In this document: one piece after another, positions 42,928 through 51,509 of the stretch | Layout: each line of letters opens with the position of its first letter | Numbering within the stretch: position 1 is the first letter of the stretch | Origin: Agrobacterium sp. RAC06 | Lineage (GTDB): Bacteria; Pseudomonadota; Alphaproteobacteria; Rhizobiales; Rhizobiaceae | Reading direction: 5' to 3' | Assembly: GCF_001713475.1 (NCBI RefSeq) | Contig: NZ_CP016499.1 | Location: forward strand, 1,302,001 to 1,366,000 | Length of the DNA stretch: 64,000 bases | Position numbers and translations under genes: made by a program | The notes under the pieces: model-generated | Seen by the model: the letters and a program-made list of their open reading frames with translations, nothing else | What the model was told of the DNA's origin: nothing | Database searches by the model: none

Positions 42928-43860
42928 ATGCAGGTGGAAATGCCGGCCGGTAAGGGTTTTGACGTCTTTGTGGGCGTGCCCGATTATTCGGTACATTATC
43001 AATACAGACAGGGAACGATCCTGCACGAGGTGCGCGAAACCAATTTGCGCGAACTGTTCGGCAAATATGGCGACCTGTTGTGGATGAATGGCAGCCACAA
43101 ATATAACGTAACCAATTTTATTGGAGAGCTTCACGATCTCCTTGATTTTCCGAGCTTTTCGGCTTTTTCAGACGAGATGCTCGACCAATTGATCGGCAAA
43201 TTGCGCAAACGCGGTAATAGCAATGCCACCATCAACCGAAAGATGGCGGCCTTAAGCAAACTGCTGCGAAAGGCGAACAAGATGGGAGACGTTCACAGTC
43301 TGCCTGAATTCAAGCGCCAGAAAGAGAAAGCGGGTCGCATTCGCTTCCTCGACAGGGATGAAGAGGACCTGCTGTTTTCCGAAATCCGGGCGCATTCCGA
43401 ACTCTATTGCCGGTTCTGCCTCTTCCTGGTCGATACCGGCGCCCGCCTGAGCGAGGGTCTGAACCTGCGCTGGGGTGACATACATAAAGACCGCGTGACC
43501 TTCTGGGTGACAAAATCGGGACGCTCGCGCTCGGTACCGCTCACCCAGCGCGCGCTGGCTGCCATTGAAGCGTCGGATCGTCGATATTCGGGCCCGTTTG
43601 CCGAGATCGACCAGCAGCGCTTCCGCATCGCCTGGCACAACGCCAAGGATGCGGTGGGCTTTGCCGACGACAAGGATGTTGTGCCGCACGTGCTGCGCCA
43701 TACCTGCGCATCCCGTCTGGTTCAGGGCGGGATCGATATCCGTCGCGTTCAGATGTGGCTTGGCCACCAGACGCTCACCATGACCATGCGTTACGCCCAT
43801 CTGGCTTCGCATGATCTCGACATGTGCGTTCCGATCCTGGAACGGGCGGCGGCGTCGTGA
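42928..43860 (+). CDS. Solitary tyrosine recombinase/integrase
   Basis: A 310-aa site-specific recombinase. Catalytic residues are all present: Arg173 (TGARLSEGL), Lys196 (TKSGRSRSVPL), His254 and Arg257 (HVLRHTC), His280 (LGHQT) and the nucleophile Tyr289 (RYAHLASHD). The N-terminal SAM-like domain is at about 60-130 (NATINRKMAALSKLLRKAN), preceded by an unusual N-terminal piece (EMPAGKGFDVFVGVPDYSVHYQYRQG). Start ATG 42928 has GGGGGA upstream. No phage, excisionase or cargo genes surround it. Confidence 0.9.
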   Translation: MQVEMPAGKGFDVFVGVPDYSVHYQYRQGTILHEVRETNLRELFGKYGDLLWMNGSHKYNVTNFIGELHDLLDFPSFSAFSDEMLDQLIGKLRKRGNSNATINRKMAALSKLLRKANKMGDVHSLPEFKRQKEKAGRIRFLDRDEEDLLFSEIRAHSELYCRFCLFLVDTGARLSEGLNLRWGDIHKDRVTFWVTKSGRSRSVPLTQRALAAIEASDRRYSGPFAEIDQQRFRIAWHNAKDAVGFADDKDVVPHVLRHTCASRLVQGGIDIRRVQMWLGHQTLTMTMRYAHLASHDLDMCVPILERAAAS

Positions 43861-43884
43861 GTCATATTGTGATGTAAGTTGCAA

Positions 43885-43908
43885 AAGGGCCGGCTTTGTC
43901 CGGCCCTT
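43885..43908. terminator. Bidirectional terminator between recombinase and ferredoxin reductase
   Basis: Perfect arms AAGGGCCGG/CCGGCCCTT around CTTTGT between two convergent genes; T-rich TTGATCTTTATATTG on the plus side and TTTGCAAC on the minus side. Confidence 0.78.
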
Positions 43909-43960
43909 GATCTTTATATTGTGTCATTCCCTGCCCTGCCCCAAAGGCGGGCTCATGGCC

Positions 43961-45178
43961 TCAGACCATCAGGCTCTTCAGGTCGAGCGCGGGATCTGCA
44001 ATCGAGACAGGATCGACCGGCCGACTGAGTTCCAGGAGCTTCTTGCCGGTCACATAGGCCTTGGCATCGTTGATCGCATCGACGGCGATGAAGACGCCCT
44101 TGCAGAAATACCAGATCGAAAGGCTTCCCTCGCGGGTACCGGGGCGGAGCACCGTCTGATCATAGCCCAGATTGAAGCCGGCGATCTGCAGCTTCACATC
44201 ATACTGGTCCGACCAGAACCAGGGCTTCGGGCGATAGGGCTCGGATCCACCCGCGATCACGGCTGCGACGGCTTCGGCCTGATCCACCGCATTCTGTACG
44301 GATTCGAGTCGTACCTGCTCCCCGTTCCATGCCTGAACGGCGCAGTCGCCCATGGCGAAGATGGCAGGGTCGCTCGTGCGGCCAAAACTGTCGACGGCGA
44401 TGCCGTTCTGAACCTCAAGACCGGCATCACCCGCCAGACGATCGTTTGGGGTCACACCGATCCCGACGATGACGAGGTCGACGTTGATGACGCGGCCGTC
44501 CGAGAGCTCGGCGGCCTTCACCCTGCCCTCATCGCCGATCAAACGGGTCAGACCCGTCTTTTCGTGGATGTGCACGCCCTCGGTTTCGTGGATCGTGCGG
44601 ATCGCATCCGCCGTGTCGGAAGCTGCAACGCGGGACAGAATGCGGTCCGCCATTTCGATCAGCGTGACGTCGAGACCCAGCTTGCGGGCGACGGCTGCGG
44701 CCTCAAGACCGATATAACCGCCGCCGATAATGAGAAGCCGATGGCCCGGTTTCATCTCCTCGGCCAGACGATCGGCATCAGCCTTGTCACGCATCGTGTA
44801 GACGCCCTCGAGATCACCGCCGATTGCGGCCGGCAGACGGCGCGGCGTCGCTCCGGTGGCGATGGCGAGGGTCTCATAAGGGATCTCGCTGCCGTCGAAA
44901 AGCGTGACCACGCGCTTGTCACGATCGATCGCTTCGACCGGCGTCGACAGGCGGATCTCGACCCCGTTCTCGCCATACCAGGCTTCGGGCCGGAACAGCA
45001 GTCGATCGAAGTCCATGTCGCCGAGCAGATACTTCTTGGAAAGCGGAGGCCGCTGATAGGGCAGCACCGGCTCGTTGCCGACAAGGGTGATCGGCCGCTC
45101 GTCCTTCAGCGCCCTCAGTTTCGCGGCCAGAGCGAAACCCGCCTGCCCCGCTCCGATAATCACCAGTCGCTCCGCCAC
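43961..45178 (-). CDS. Ferredoxin/rubredoxin-type NAD(P)H reductase (FAD)
   Basis: A 405-aa flavoprotein passing electrons from NAD(P)H to a ferredoxin. FAD-binding GAGQAG is at the N-terminus (AERLVIIGAGQAGFALAAKL), NAD-binding GGGYIGLEAA mid-way (about residue 150), and FAMGDCA near residue 285. The C-terminal domain (YDVKLQIAGFNLGYDQTVLRPG) is typical of the ThcD/CamA-like group. GTG 45178 is chosen since CAGGGAG lies before it; an upstream ATG is possible. No ferredoxin or P450 gene is adjacent. Confidence 0.88.
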   Translation of the reverse strand: MAERLVIIGAGQAGFALAAKLRALKDERPITLVGNEPVLPYQRPPLSKKYLLGDMDFDRLLFRPEAWYGENGVEIRLSTPVEAIDRDKRVVTLFDGSEIPYETLAIATGATPRRLPAAIGGDLEGVYTMRDKADADRLAEEMKPGHRLLIIGGGYIGLEAAAVARKLGLDVTLIEMADRILSRVAASDTADAIRTIHETEGVHIHEKTGLTRLIGDEGRVKAAELSDGRVINVDLVIVGIGVTPNDRLAGDAGLEVQNGIAVDSFGRTSDPAIFAMGDCAVQAWNGEQVRLESVQNAVDQAEAVAAVIAGGSEPYRPKPWFWSDQYDVKLQIAGFNLGYDQTVLRPGTREGSLSIWYFCKGVFIAVDAINDAKAYVTGKKLLELSRPVDPVSIADPALDLKSLMV

Positions 45179-45512
45179 GTGACGCACTCCCTGCAGCATG
45201 CCGTCCAAATCAGAATCGTTGCCTGAAGACCGGCTACGATGCGATGCAGCAAGGCCTAACTTTGTGGCGGTTTGCGGTCAAGTTGGCCTGGGGCTCGCCG
45301 GTCGAAACCGCCCATTGTAAACGGCGTGCACATCCTCGCTGATTGCTACCTACGGCATTCCCGACCAAAAACGGCACAAACAGCCAACTGACGAAGTAGC
45401 TGGCAAATCTTGCCAATTTGAAAGCTCGTCTGGATTTTACGGTTTGCATGCAGGATCTGGTAACGGACATCGGCTAGCATGTCATTCTAACTTGACACCG
45501 TGGGAGGGTAAC
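45179..45512. other. Noncoding stretch before the first PilZ gene
   Basis: About 330 bases with short unsupported frames only. It includes the likely promoter of the PilZ gene and the leader of the ferredoxin reductase on the other strand. No strong palindrome was seen. Confidence 0.5.
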
Positions 45513-45866
45513 ATGCCCTTGCAGAGGATACCGGACGCAAAATCGGACATCCCTCGGGATCAGATCTTCGAGAAATTCAAGATCGATCGCCCCGGCAAGA
45601 TCGTGTTTGTCGGCCACCATCTCAGCATGGCACGGTCGCAGCGCTGCCTCATCCGGACGATTTCGCTCTATGGCGCCGATCTCGACGTCTCGCCGCATGT
45701 CCAGGTGCCCCCGAACTTCTTTCTGGAGATCCTCGGCATTCACGATGACATCGGCTGCACGCTGATCCGCCGCGAAGCCGAAAAGGTCACGGTCGGCTTC
45801 AACATGTTGATCGACCCCGAATTCCTGCACCGTGTCGTCAGGCTTTCCTTCGAAACAAGTCACTGA
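45513..45866 (+). CDS. PilZ-like domain protein (117 aa), divergent
   Basis: A 117-aa protein of PilZ-like length and strand pattern: KFKIDRPGKIVFVGHHLSMARSQRCLIRTISLYGADLDVSPHVQVPPNFFLEILGIHDDIGCTLI-type (first 65 core residues). The RxxxR and D/NxSxxG c-di-GMP motifs of PilZ are poorly kept (RPGKI; ISLYGAD), so nucleotide binding is doubtful. GGGAGGG lies before ATG 45513. It is followed by a second, clearer PilZ gene on the same strand. Confidence 0.6.
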   Translation: MPLQRIPDAKSDIPRDQIFEKFKIDRPGKIVFVGHHLSMARSQRCLIRTISLYGADLDVSPHVQVPPNFFLEILGIHDDIGCTLIRREAEKVTVGFNMLIDPEFLHRVVRLSFETSH

Positions 45867-46044
45867 CATCTCGCGCCGACTGATCACCGCTTGCGCCCTC
45901 TTGCGGGCGCCAGCGCGGCCTGCGCTTGCCGGGACGTCCGTTGAAACCGAATATTCAGTATTGGTAAAATTTGAGCGATCTTATTGATGCTACTGCAAAT
46001 ATTAGTGCTCACAGTGGGAGACAGAAGAGTTTGGGGAGCCGGTC

Positions 46045-46461
46045 ATGGCGATGGAAAATGCGACGCATCTGGCTGGGGTACGCTCGGAAATGTACGAGCG
46101 CAAATGGGAGCGCTTCTATGTCCGCCGGCCGGCCAAGGTGATGTCGGTTCGCCCCGGCCTCACAGGCATCACGATCCGCAGCTGCGAAGTGGTCGACATT
46201 TCGCAAGGCGGCGCAGCGATCGAACTCACGACCGCGATTGGCCTCTCCTCTCATTATTATCTGCAGATCGTCGGCCTTGCCGACCGGATCGGATGTGCCG
46301 AGGCCTATCGCAACGGCAACAGAGTCGGCGTGAAGTTCATTGCACCGATCTCCGAGCACATGTTGCACCGGATTGTCCGCGCCGACTTCATGCTTGGCGA
46401 CGCCGTCAATGCACCGCTCAAGCCTTTCCAGAACGGCAACGGTGCGCGCCTCGGTCGCTGA
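46045..46461 (+). CDS. PilZ-domain protein
   Basis: A 138-aa protein with PilZ motifs: WERFYVRRPAKVMSVRPG carries an R-R-P-A-K-type c-di-GMP loop, and VVDISQGGAAIEL the DxSxxG motif. C-terminal VGVKFIAPISEHMLHRIVRADFML resembles the end of the previous protein (VGFNMLIDPEFLHRVVRLSF), so the two are probably paralogues. c-di-GMP binding is likely here. The target process (motility, exopolysaccharide) is unknown. Confidence 0.75.
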   Translation: MAMENATHLAGVRSEMYERKWERFYVRRPAKVMSVRPGLTGITIRSCEVVDISQGGAAIELTTAIGLSSHYYLQIVGLADRIGCAEAYRNGNRVGVKFIAPISEHMLHRIVRADFMLGDAVNAPLKPFQNGNGARLGR

Positions 46462-46571
46462 GAAAATCTCTGCCGGCAGATGAGGTCTGATCGCCGCGGA
46501 TCCGGCTTGCTTCGGCTGCGGCGGCACTTATGGTGGGCGGATCGCTCTCGACCTCCGGATGCCGCTTCGCA

Positions 46572-47684
46572 ATGACCGCCTTCTCACGCTTCACGCCCCT
46601 CTCCGCCTCGCTCCCCGCAACCGTGCCCTTTGTCGGTCCCGAAGCCATTGAACGGCAACGGGGCCTTGCGGTTCGCGCCCGCATCGGCGCAAACGAAAGC
46701 GGCTTCGGCCCGGCACCTTCCGTGCTCGCGAGAATCGCCGAGAAGTCAGGCGAGATCTGGAAATACAATGATCCGGAAAACCATGCCCTCAAGGTGGCGC
46801 TCGCCGCGCATCTCGGACTGAAGCCGGAGAACTTCGTGATCGGCGAAGGCATCGACGACCTGCTCGGGCTGATCGTCCGGCTGGTGATCGAGCCCGGCAT
46901 GCCTGTCGTCACATCGCTCGGTGCCTATCCGACTTTCAATTTTCATGTGAACGGGTTTGGCGGGCGCCTGGTCACCGCTCCCTACCGGGACGACCGCGAA
47001 GATCTCGACGCGTTGCTCGCATTGGTGAAGCAAGAAGACGCGCCGCTCGTCTATTTCGCAAACCCCGACAATCCGATGGGAAGTTGGTGGGATTCAGACA
47101 GCATTGTCGCCTTTGCCCGCGCCCTGCCCGCTACCACGCTTCTCATCCTCGATGAAGCCTATAGCGAGACGGCACCCGAAGGGTCGATCCCATGCGCAGA
47201 TGCGCTGATCGCCCTGCCGAACGTGATCCGCACGCGCACCTTTTCCAAGGCCTATGGCCTGGCGGGCGCCCGTGTCGGCTATGGCATCGGCACGCCCGGC
47301 ACCGTCTCGGCCTTCGACAAGATCCGCAATCATTTCGGCATGCCACGGCTGTCGACCGAGGCGGCTCTGGCGGCGCTCGCAGACCAGGCCTATCTCGACG
47401 ACGTCGTCGGGCGGATCAAGGCGGCACGGGACAGGATCGCCAGCATCGCGACCGCGAACGGTCTTAGCCCCCTGTCCTCGGCCACCAACTTCGTCGCGAT
47501 CGATTGCGGCCGCGACGGGGTCTATGCCCGGGCCATCGTCGACGGCCTAATGGAGCACGGTGTCTTCATCCGCATGCCCGGCGTCGCTCCGCTCAACCGT
47601 TGCATCCGGGTCTCGGCAGGACTGCCTGAAGATCTCGACCTTTTCGAAGTGGCACTGCCGAAGGTGTTGAAGGCGCTCAACTGA
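46572..47684 (+). CDS. HisC-like PLP-dependent aminotransferase
   Basis: A 370-aa class I/II (fold type I) aminotransferase similar to histidinol-phosphate aminotransferase. The PLP-binding lysine is in RTFSKAYGLAGARVGYGIG; other conserved parts are IGANESGFGPAPSVLARI, FANPDNPMGSW and LLILDEAYSE. No other histidine genes are nearby, so the substrate is open: aromatic amino acids or histidinol phosphate are both possible. ATG 46572 (MTAFSRFTPLS) is given; upstream frame lacks likeness. Confidence 0.88.
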   Translation: MTAFSRFTPLSASLPATVPFVGPEAIERQRGLAVRARIGANESGFGPAPSVLARIAEKSGEIWKYNDPENHALKVALAAHLGLKPENFVIGEGIDDLLGLIVRLVIEPGMPVVTSLGAYPTFNFHVNGFGGRLVTAPYRDDREDLDALLALVKQEDAPLVYFANPDNPMGSWWDSDSIVAFARALPATTLLILDEAYSETAPEGSIPCADALIALPNVIRTRTFSKAYGLAGARVGYGIGTPGTVSAFDKIRNHFGMPRLSTEAALAALADQAYLDDVVGRIKAARDRIASIATANGLSPLSSATNFVAIDCGRDGVYARAIVDGLMEHGVFIRMPGVAPLNRCIRVSAGLPEDLDLFEVALPKVLKALN

Positions 47685-47699
47685 CCTCGCCACAATGAA

Positions 47700-47739
47700 A
47701 AAGACCGCGCCGGCCTTGTTCCTGCCGGTCGCGGTCTTT
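47700..47739. terminator. Bidirectional terminator between aminotransferase and Sel1 gene
   Basis: AAAGACCGCG-CCGGC pairs with GCCGG-CGCGGTCTTT with one bulged T. On the minus strand TTTTTCATTG follows; on the plus strand TTTGAAAAG. It serves the convergent aminotransferase and Sel1-like genes. Confidence 0.82.
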
Positions 47740-47837
47740 GAAAAGTGTTGGCCCTGGCCCCGTCCAAAGGTCCCCGCCACGTTCCCCACTCAGGGTTATT
47801 CTTGTCATTCTCCTGCCGCGATCGCGGCCGGAATTCG

Positions 47838-48104
47838 TCAGTGCATGGTCATCCATTCGCGGGCGGCACGAAGCGCCTCGGCGAGCTGGATCTTGCTCAT
47901 CGTCTGGGCGAGATCGGCGCGAAGCTCGGCGGCGCGGTCGCAGCCCTTGATCGCGGCGATGTTCAGCCACTTGTGTGCCGACACCAGGTCAACAGGGCAA
48001 CCGCGGCCGGTCGCATACATCAGACCCATGTCGCGGAAGACATCAGCCCGGGTTTCGCCACCCATCGTGGCATTTTCGGAATTGTGCATTTCAAAGCGTG
48101 CCAT
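47838..48104 (-). CDS. Sel1-repeat small protein
   Basis: An 88-aa protein starting MARFEMHNSENATMGGETR, with one Sel1-like repeat (DVFRDMGLMYATGRGCPVDLVSAHKWLNIAAIKGCDRAAELR). One or two helical hairpins only, with no signal peptide. The longer frame (to 48248) has no likeness; AGGGA precedes ATG 48104. Such single-repeat proteins are common in rhizobia and usually of unknown partner. Confidence 0.85.
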   Translation of the reverse strand: MARFEMHNSENATMGGETRADVFRDMGLMYATGRGCPVDLVSAHKWLNIAAIKGCDRAAELRADLAQTMSKIQLAEALRAAREWMTMH

Positions 48105-48500
48105 TGGTTTTGTCCCTGTTTGCCTAGTTTCTCGGTGGTCCCTGTTTTCCCTTGCGGGCCCTTCCGAAACGGCGCCGGATCTTTGTCCGGTCATTCTCGT
48201 ATCGGTTGGGTTTGGCGGGGTTTTTCCCTGCTCGTTTGATGGGTTCACTATGCCAAACGGTCTTCAAAACTCGCTTAAAATGCATCCTTAATTTGCTGAA
48301 AACAAAGTACAAAAGCTTCGTAAACTTCGGATTCCGTTAAGCATCGCTTCCCCTGCAACCCAAGGATTTCCGCTCAAAATTTACGAAAGCTTCACGCTGA
48401 CAAATCAACCGATTTTTCACCATGTTTCCCGAAGGCATTTCGCAAAAGTGCAGGATTTGCTGCGATCTGAGGCTTTCCACCGCTCGCATTTCGCGGCGGA

Positions 48501-48529
48501 TTGCTTTTACCTTTACGTGTGCGTAAGAT
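48501..48529 (+). promoter_or_regulatory. Candidate promoter of the DUF2147 gene
   Basis: TTGCTT, 17 bases, TAAGAT is a reasonable sigma70 match about 84 bases before the DUF2147 ATG. The remainder of the noncoding stretch 48105-48612 is AT-rich with poly-T tracts; I see no gene in it. Confidence 0.4.
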
Positions 48530-48612
48530 AATTCTTAACCGTTGGACGGCTGCGGAGAGGACCGTCTCCGACCACGGGAGAGGACCATCATCTCGGGAGG
48601 AGAGATCAGACC

Positions 48613-48948
48613 ATGCGTTCCATCATCATTGCGGCAGCCCTTGCGCTTTCGGCCTTCACAGCCCAGGCCGCCGAGCCCATCGAAGGCAACTGGAAAACGG
48701 CATCCGGCGCCACGGCCCAGATCGCACCGTGCGGCGGCGCCTATTGCGTGACGCTGAAGAGCGGCAAGCACAACGGCAAGCAGATCGGCAAGATGTCCGG
48801 CAGCGGCGACAGCTACAAGGGCGAGATCACCGATCCGGAAACCGACAAGACCTATGCGGGCTCCGGCTCCGTCTCCGGCAATTCGCTGAAGATGAAGGGG
48901 TGCGTCATGGCCGTGCTCTGCAAGACGCAGACCTGGACACGTCTCTGA
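48613..48948 (+). CDS. DUF2147 exported protein
   Basis: A 111-aa protein with a signal peptide (RSIIIAAALALSAFTAQA, cut before AEPIEG). The mature domain EGNWKTASGATAQIAPCGGAYCVTLKSG, then YKGEITDPETDKTY and LKMKGCVMAVLCKTQTWTRL, is the DUF2147 pattern (lipocalin-like beta barrel). Four cysteines in two pairs (CGGAYC; CVMAVLC) suggest two disulfides. Function unknown. GGGAGGAGA precedes the ATG. Confidence 0.88.
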   Translation: MRSIIIAAALALSAFTAQAAEPIEGNWKTASGATAQIAPCGGAYCVTLKSGKHNGKQIGKMSGSGDSYKGEITDPETDKTYAGSGSVSGNSLKMKGCVMAVLCKTQTWTRL

Positions 48949-48972
48949 AGCGATCGACATTCGAAAATAGCA

Positions 48973-49002
48973 AAGGGGCGCCGGCTACAACCGGCGCCCC
49001 TT
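48973..49002. terminator. Terminator between DUF2147 and VOC genes
   Basis: Perfect 12-bp arms AAGGGGCGCCGG/CCGGCGCCCCTT around CTACAA, followed by TTCTGCATT; between two convergent genes, so likely bidirectional. Confidence 0.85.
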
Positions 49003-49019
49003 CTGCATTCAAGGATTGA

Positions 49020-49397
49020 TCACAGGGGCTGGCCCACATCGATGCGATTGCCATCGGGATCTTCGAAGACGAAGGCCCGCAGGCCGTAATCCTTGTCCTG
49101 AAGACGCTTGACCACTTTCAACCCTCGTTGCTGCACGAGGTCATGCAGCCGGTCGATATTCTCGACCATCATGTGGGCGATGTTGAAGTCAGCGGCCTTG
49201 TGGTTCTTTTGAAGCGTGAGATGCAGTTCGGCGTCGTCGCGCTGCAGGATCATGAAGCCGACGGGGCTACCGTTCTCGAAGACCTTTCGAAATCCAAGCA
49301 GATCGACATAGAAGGCTTGGGCCCGCTCCATGTCCTTGACGGGCAAGGTCGCGGCAATGCGCCCAAACCGGAGGGCGACGTCGTGTTTTTCTGTCAT
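49020..49397 (-). CDS. VOC-family (glyoxalase/bleomycin-resistance) protein
   Basis: A 125-aa single-domain VOC protein: RIAATLPVKDMERAQAFYVDLLGFRKVFENGSPVGFMIL, then DAELHLTLQKN, AHMMVENIDRLHDLVQQRGLK and FVFEDPDGNRIDVGQPL. His and Glu residues expected to bind metal in many VOC enzymes are partly present (HLTL, EDPDGN). Substrate unknown. Start ATG 49397 (MTEKHDVAL) is chosen as the domain begins right after; the upstream extension has no likeness. Confidence 0.85.
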   Translation of the reverse strand: MTEKHDVALRFGRIAATLPVKDMERAQAFYVDLLGFRKVFENGSPVGFMILQRDDAELHLTLQKNHKAADFNIAHMMVENIDRLHDLVQQRGLKVVKRLQDKDYGLRAFVFEDPDGNRIDVGQPL

Positions 49398-49652
49398 GGG
49401 TGAAACCCTGTTGCCGGACGGCGGGGCGCATGGCGACGGTGCACCAAAGGCGAGGCCATTCGGTAAGGAGAGCAGGACGGGACGGTGCCCGCCGGTTTCC
49501 ATTATGTCCAGAAGCCGGAGAGAGGGAAGAGGCATTTCCAGACGCCCCGCATTTCAGTTAACCCTTCTGAATGCCAGATGAACCCACATCTCAGCCAGCA
49601 TTCAGACCCGCTCCGCTATACCGGTCTCAACAGATCGGAAAGGAGCAAGGAC

Positions 49653-49823
49653 ATGGCCAAGCTGGCACGGCGTCTCACCATCATCTCTTTGAGCATGGCG
49701 CTTTTCGCCTTCATGTTCGCGCAGCTCGTCGTCAACACTCAGCCGACCGTGCGGCATCTTTCTTCGGGTCTCGTCGCAAGCTGCGCGCCGACCGGCCTCA
49801 ACAGCTGCCGCCCGACCTTTTGA
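49653..49823 (+). CDS. Small membrane or exported protein (56 aa)
   Basis: GGAG stands well placed before ATG 49653. The product is MAKLARRLTIISLSMALFAF followed by MFAQLVVNTQPTVRHLSSGLVASCAPTGLNSCRPTF: a positive N-terminus, one hydrophobic helix, then a short polar tail with two cysteines. It could be an anchored micropeptide or a secreted peptide. No family recognised. It precedes amn on the same strand by 92 bases. Confidence 0.62.
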   Translation: MAKLARRLTIISLSMALFAFMFAQLVVNTQPTVRHLSSGLVASCAPTGLNSCRPTF

Positions 49824-49915
49824 TCGAAGCCAGGCGCGCAAGCGGCTCCGAAGAAATCTTGACGCATCCCCCATGACGTCGTTTGCTTGTCAGATTTCGT
49901 CTCCTATAATGCGCC

Positions 49916-51418
49916 ATGAACACACGAATCCTGTCCCCAGCACCCCAGAACTCCATCAGCCCCGAGCCCTTTGCGCCTCAGGTCTTCACAGATGCGACGG
50001 CGGCCGTCGACGCGCTGACGGCGCTTTACGAGCGCAATACAAATTTCCTGATCGAGGCCTTTTCGTCTCTGGCCAAGGGCGGTCCGATCGAGGGTCGATA
50101 TCGCGCCTTCTACCCTCAGGTCAGCATAGAGACGACGAGCTTCGGCCATGTCGACAGCCGTCTCTCCTACGGACACGTTACCTCGCCCGGCATCTACACC
50201 ACGACGATCACACGACCGCAGCTCTTCCGGCATTATCTGAAGGAACAGCTGGCGCTTCTGATGCGCAATCATCAGGTGCCGATTACGGTGTCTGAATCAG
50301 CAACCCCCATTCCGCTGCATTTTGCCTTTGCGGAAGGCGCCCATGTCGAGGCGTCTGCCGGCGGCCTCGTCGACATGCAGCTGCGCGACATCTTCGATAC
50401 GCCTGATCTCACTGTTACCGATGACGAGATCGCCAATGGCGAATACGAGCCCTTGCCCGGCGAACCGCATCCGCTGGCCCCGTTTACGGCACAGCGCATC
50501 GATTATTCGCTAGCGCGCCTGTCGCATTATACCGCGACGAGCGCATCGCATTTCCAGAACTTCGTGCTGTTCACGAACTACCAATTCTATGTGGACGAGT
50601 TCTGCGCCTATGCCCGCAAGCTGATGGCGGACGGAAACAGCGACTACACGGCCTTCGTCGAGCCCGGCAACATTCTCACCCCTTCGGGCCATTCCGAACC
50701 GATCGAAGGTGTCGCCCTTGGACGCCTGCCGCAGATGCCGGCCTATCATCTGAAAAAGAAGGGGCACGGCGGCATCACGGTCGTCAATATCGGCGTCGGT
50801 CCTTCCAATGCCAAGACAATCACCGACCATATCGCAGTACTACGGCCGCATGCCTGGCTGATGCTCGGCCATTGCGCCGGACTTCGCAACAGCCAGCGGC
50901 TCGGCGACTACGTGCTCGCGCATGCCTATATGCGCGAGGACCACGTGCTCGACGACGATCTGCCGGTCTGGGTGCCGATCCCCGCTCTGTCAGAAGTGCA
51001 GCTGGCGCTGGAAGATGCGGTCGAGGAGATCACCGGCTATGAGGGCTTCGAGCTGAAGCGCATCATGCGCACAGGCACGGTCGCCACGATCGACAACCGC
51101 AACTGGGAACTGCGCGACCAGCGCGGCCCGGTAAAGCGGCTGTCCCAGGCACGCGCCATCGCACTCGACATGGAATCGGCCACCATCGCCGCCAACGGCT
51201 TCCGCTTCCGCGTGCCCTACGGCACGCTGCTCTGTGTGTCCGACAAGCCGCTGCATGGCGAGCTGAAACTGCCGGGCATGGCGACGGCCTTCTACAAGAC
51301 CCAGGTCAGCCAGCATCTGCAGATCGGCATCCGGGCGCTGGAAAAGCTCGGCGCCATGCCGACCGAGAAGCTGCATTCCCGCAAGCTCAGAAGCTTCTTC
51401 GAGACGGCATTCCAGTAA
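49916..51418 (+). CDS. amn: AMP nucleosidase
   Basis: Splits AMP to adenine and ribose 5-phosphate, controlling AMP level. The 500-aa protein has the N-terminal AMP nucleosidase domain (RYRAFYPQVSIETTSFGHVDSRLSYGHV) and a C-terminal nucleoside-phosphorylase-like domain with VVNIGVGPSNAKTITDHIAVLRPHAWLMLGHCAGLR, DMESATIAANGFRFRVPYGTLLCVSDKPLHGELKLPG. Length close to E. coli Amn (484). Standing alone with its own start at ATG 49916. Confidence 0.95.
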   Translation: MNTRILSPAPQNSISPEPFAPQVFTDATAAVDALTALYERNTNFLIEAFSSLAKGGPIEGRYRAFYPQVSIETTSFGHVDSRLSYGHVTSPGIYTTTITRPQLFRHYLKEQLALLMRNHQVPITVSESATPIPLHFAFAEGAHVEASAGGLVDMQLRDIFDTPDLTVTDDEIANGEYEPLPGEPHPLAPFTAQRIDYSLARLSHYTATSASHFQNFVLFTNYQFYVDEFCAYARKLMADGNSDYTAFVEPGNILTPSGHSEPIEGVALGRLPQMPAYHLKKKGHGGITVVNIGVGPSNAKTITDHIAVLRPHAWLMLGHCAGLRNSQRLGDYVLAHAYMREDHVLDDDLPVWVPIPALSEVQLALEDAVEEITGYEGFELKRIMRTGTVATIDNRNWELRDQRGPVKRLSQARAIALDMESATIAANGFRFRVPYGTLLCVSDKPLHGELKLPGMATAFYKTQVSQHLQIGIRALEKLGAMPTEKLHSRKLRSFFETAFQ

Positions 51419-51509
51419 GGCAGCAAGCGCAGCGGCCGGCAGAAACGGCAGAATGGTGTCCGGCAGGAATTTCCTTCCTGCCGGCAGGTGTCTGATAGGA
51501 GCCTGAATC

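Noticed and set aside
40929..43860. tRNA-Ser as the attachment site of the nearby recombinase
   Set aside because: No second copy of the tRNA 3' end was seen in the window, and a porin gene lies between.
45234..45470. A 78-residue minus-strand frame before the PilZ gene
   Set aside because: No ribosome site or sensible composition.
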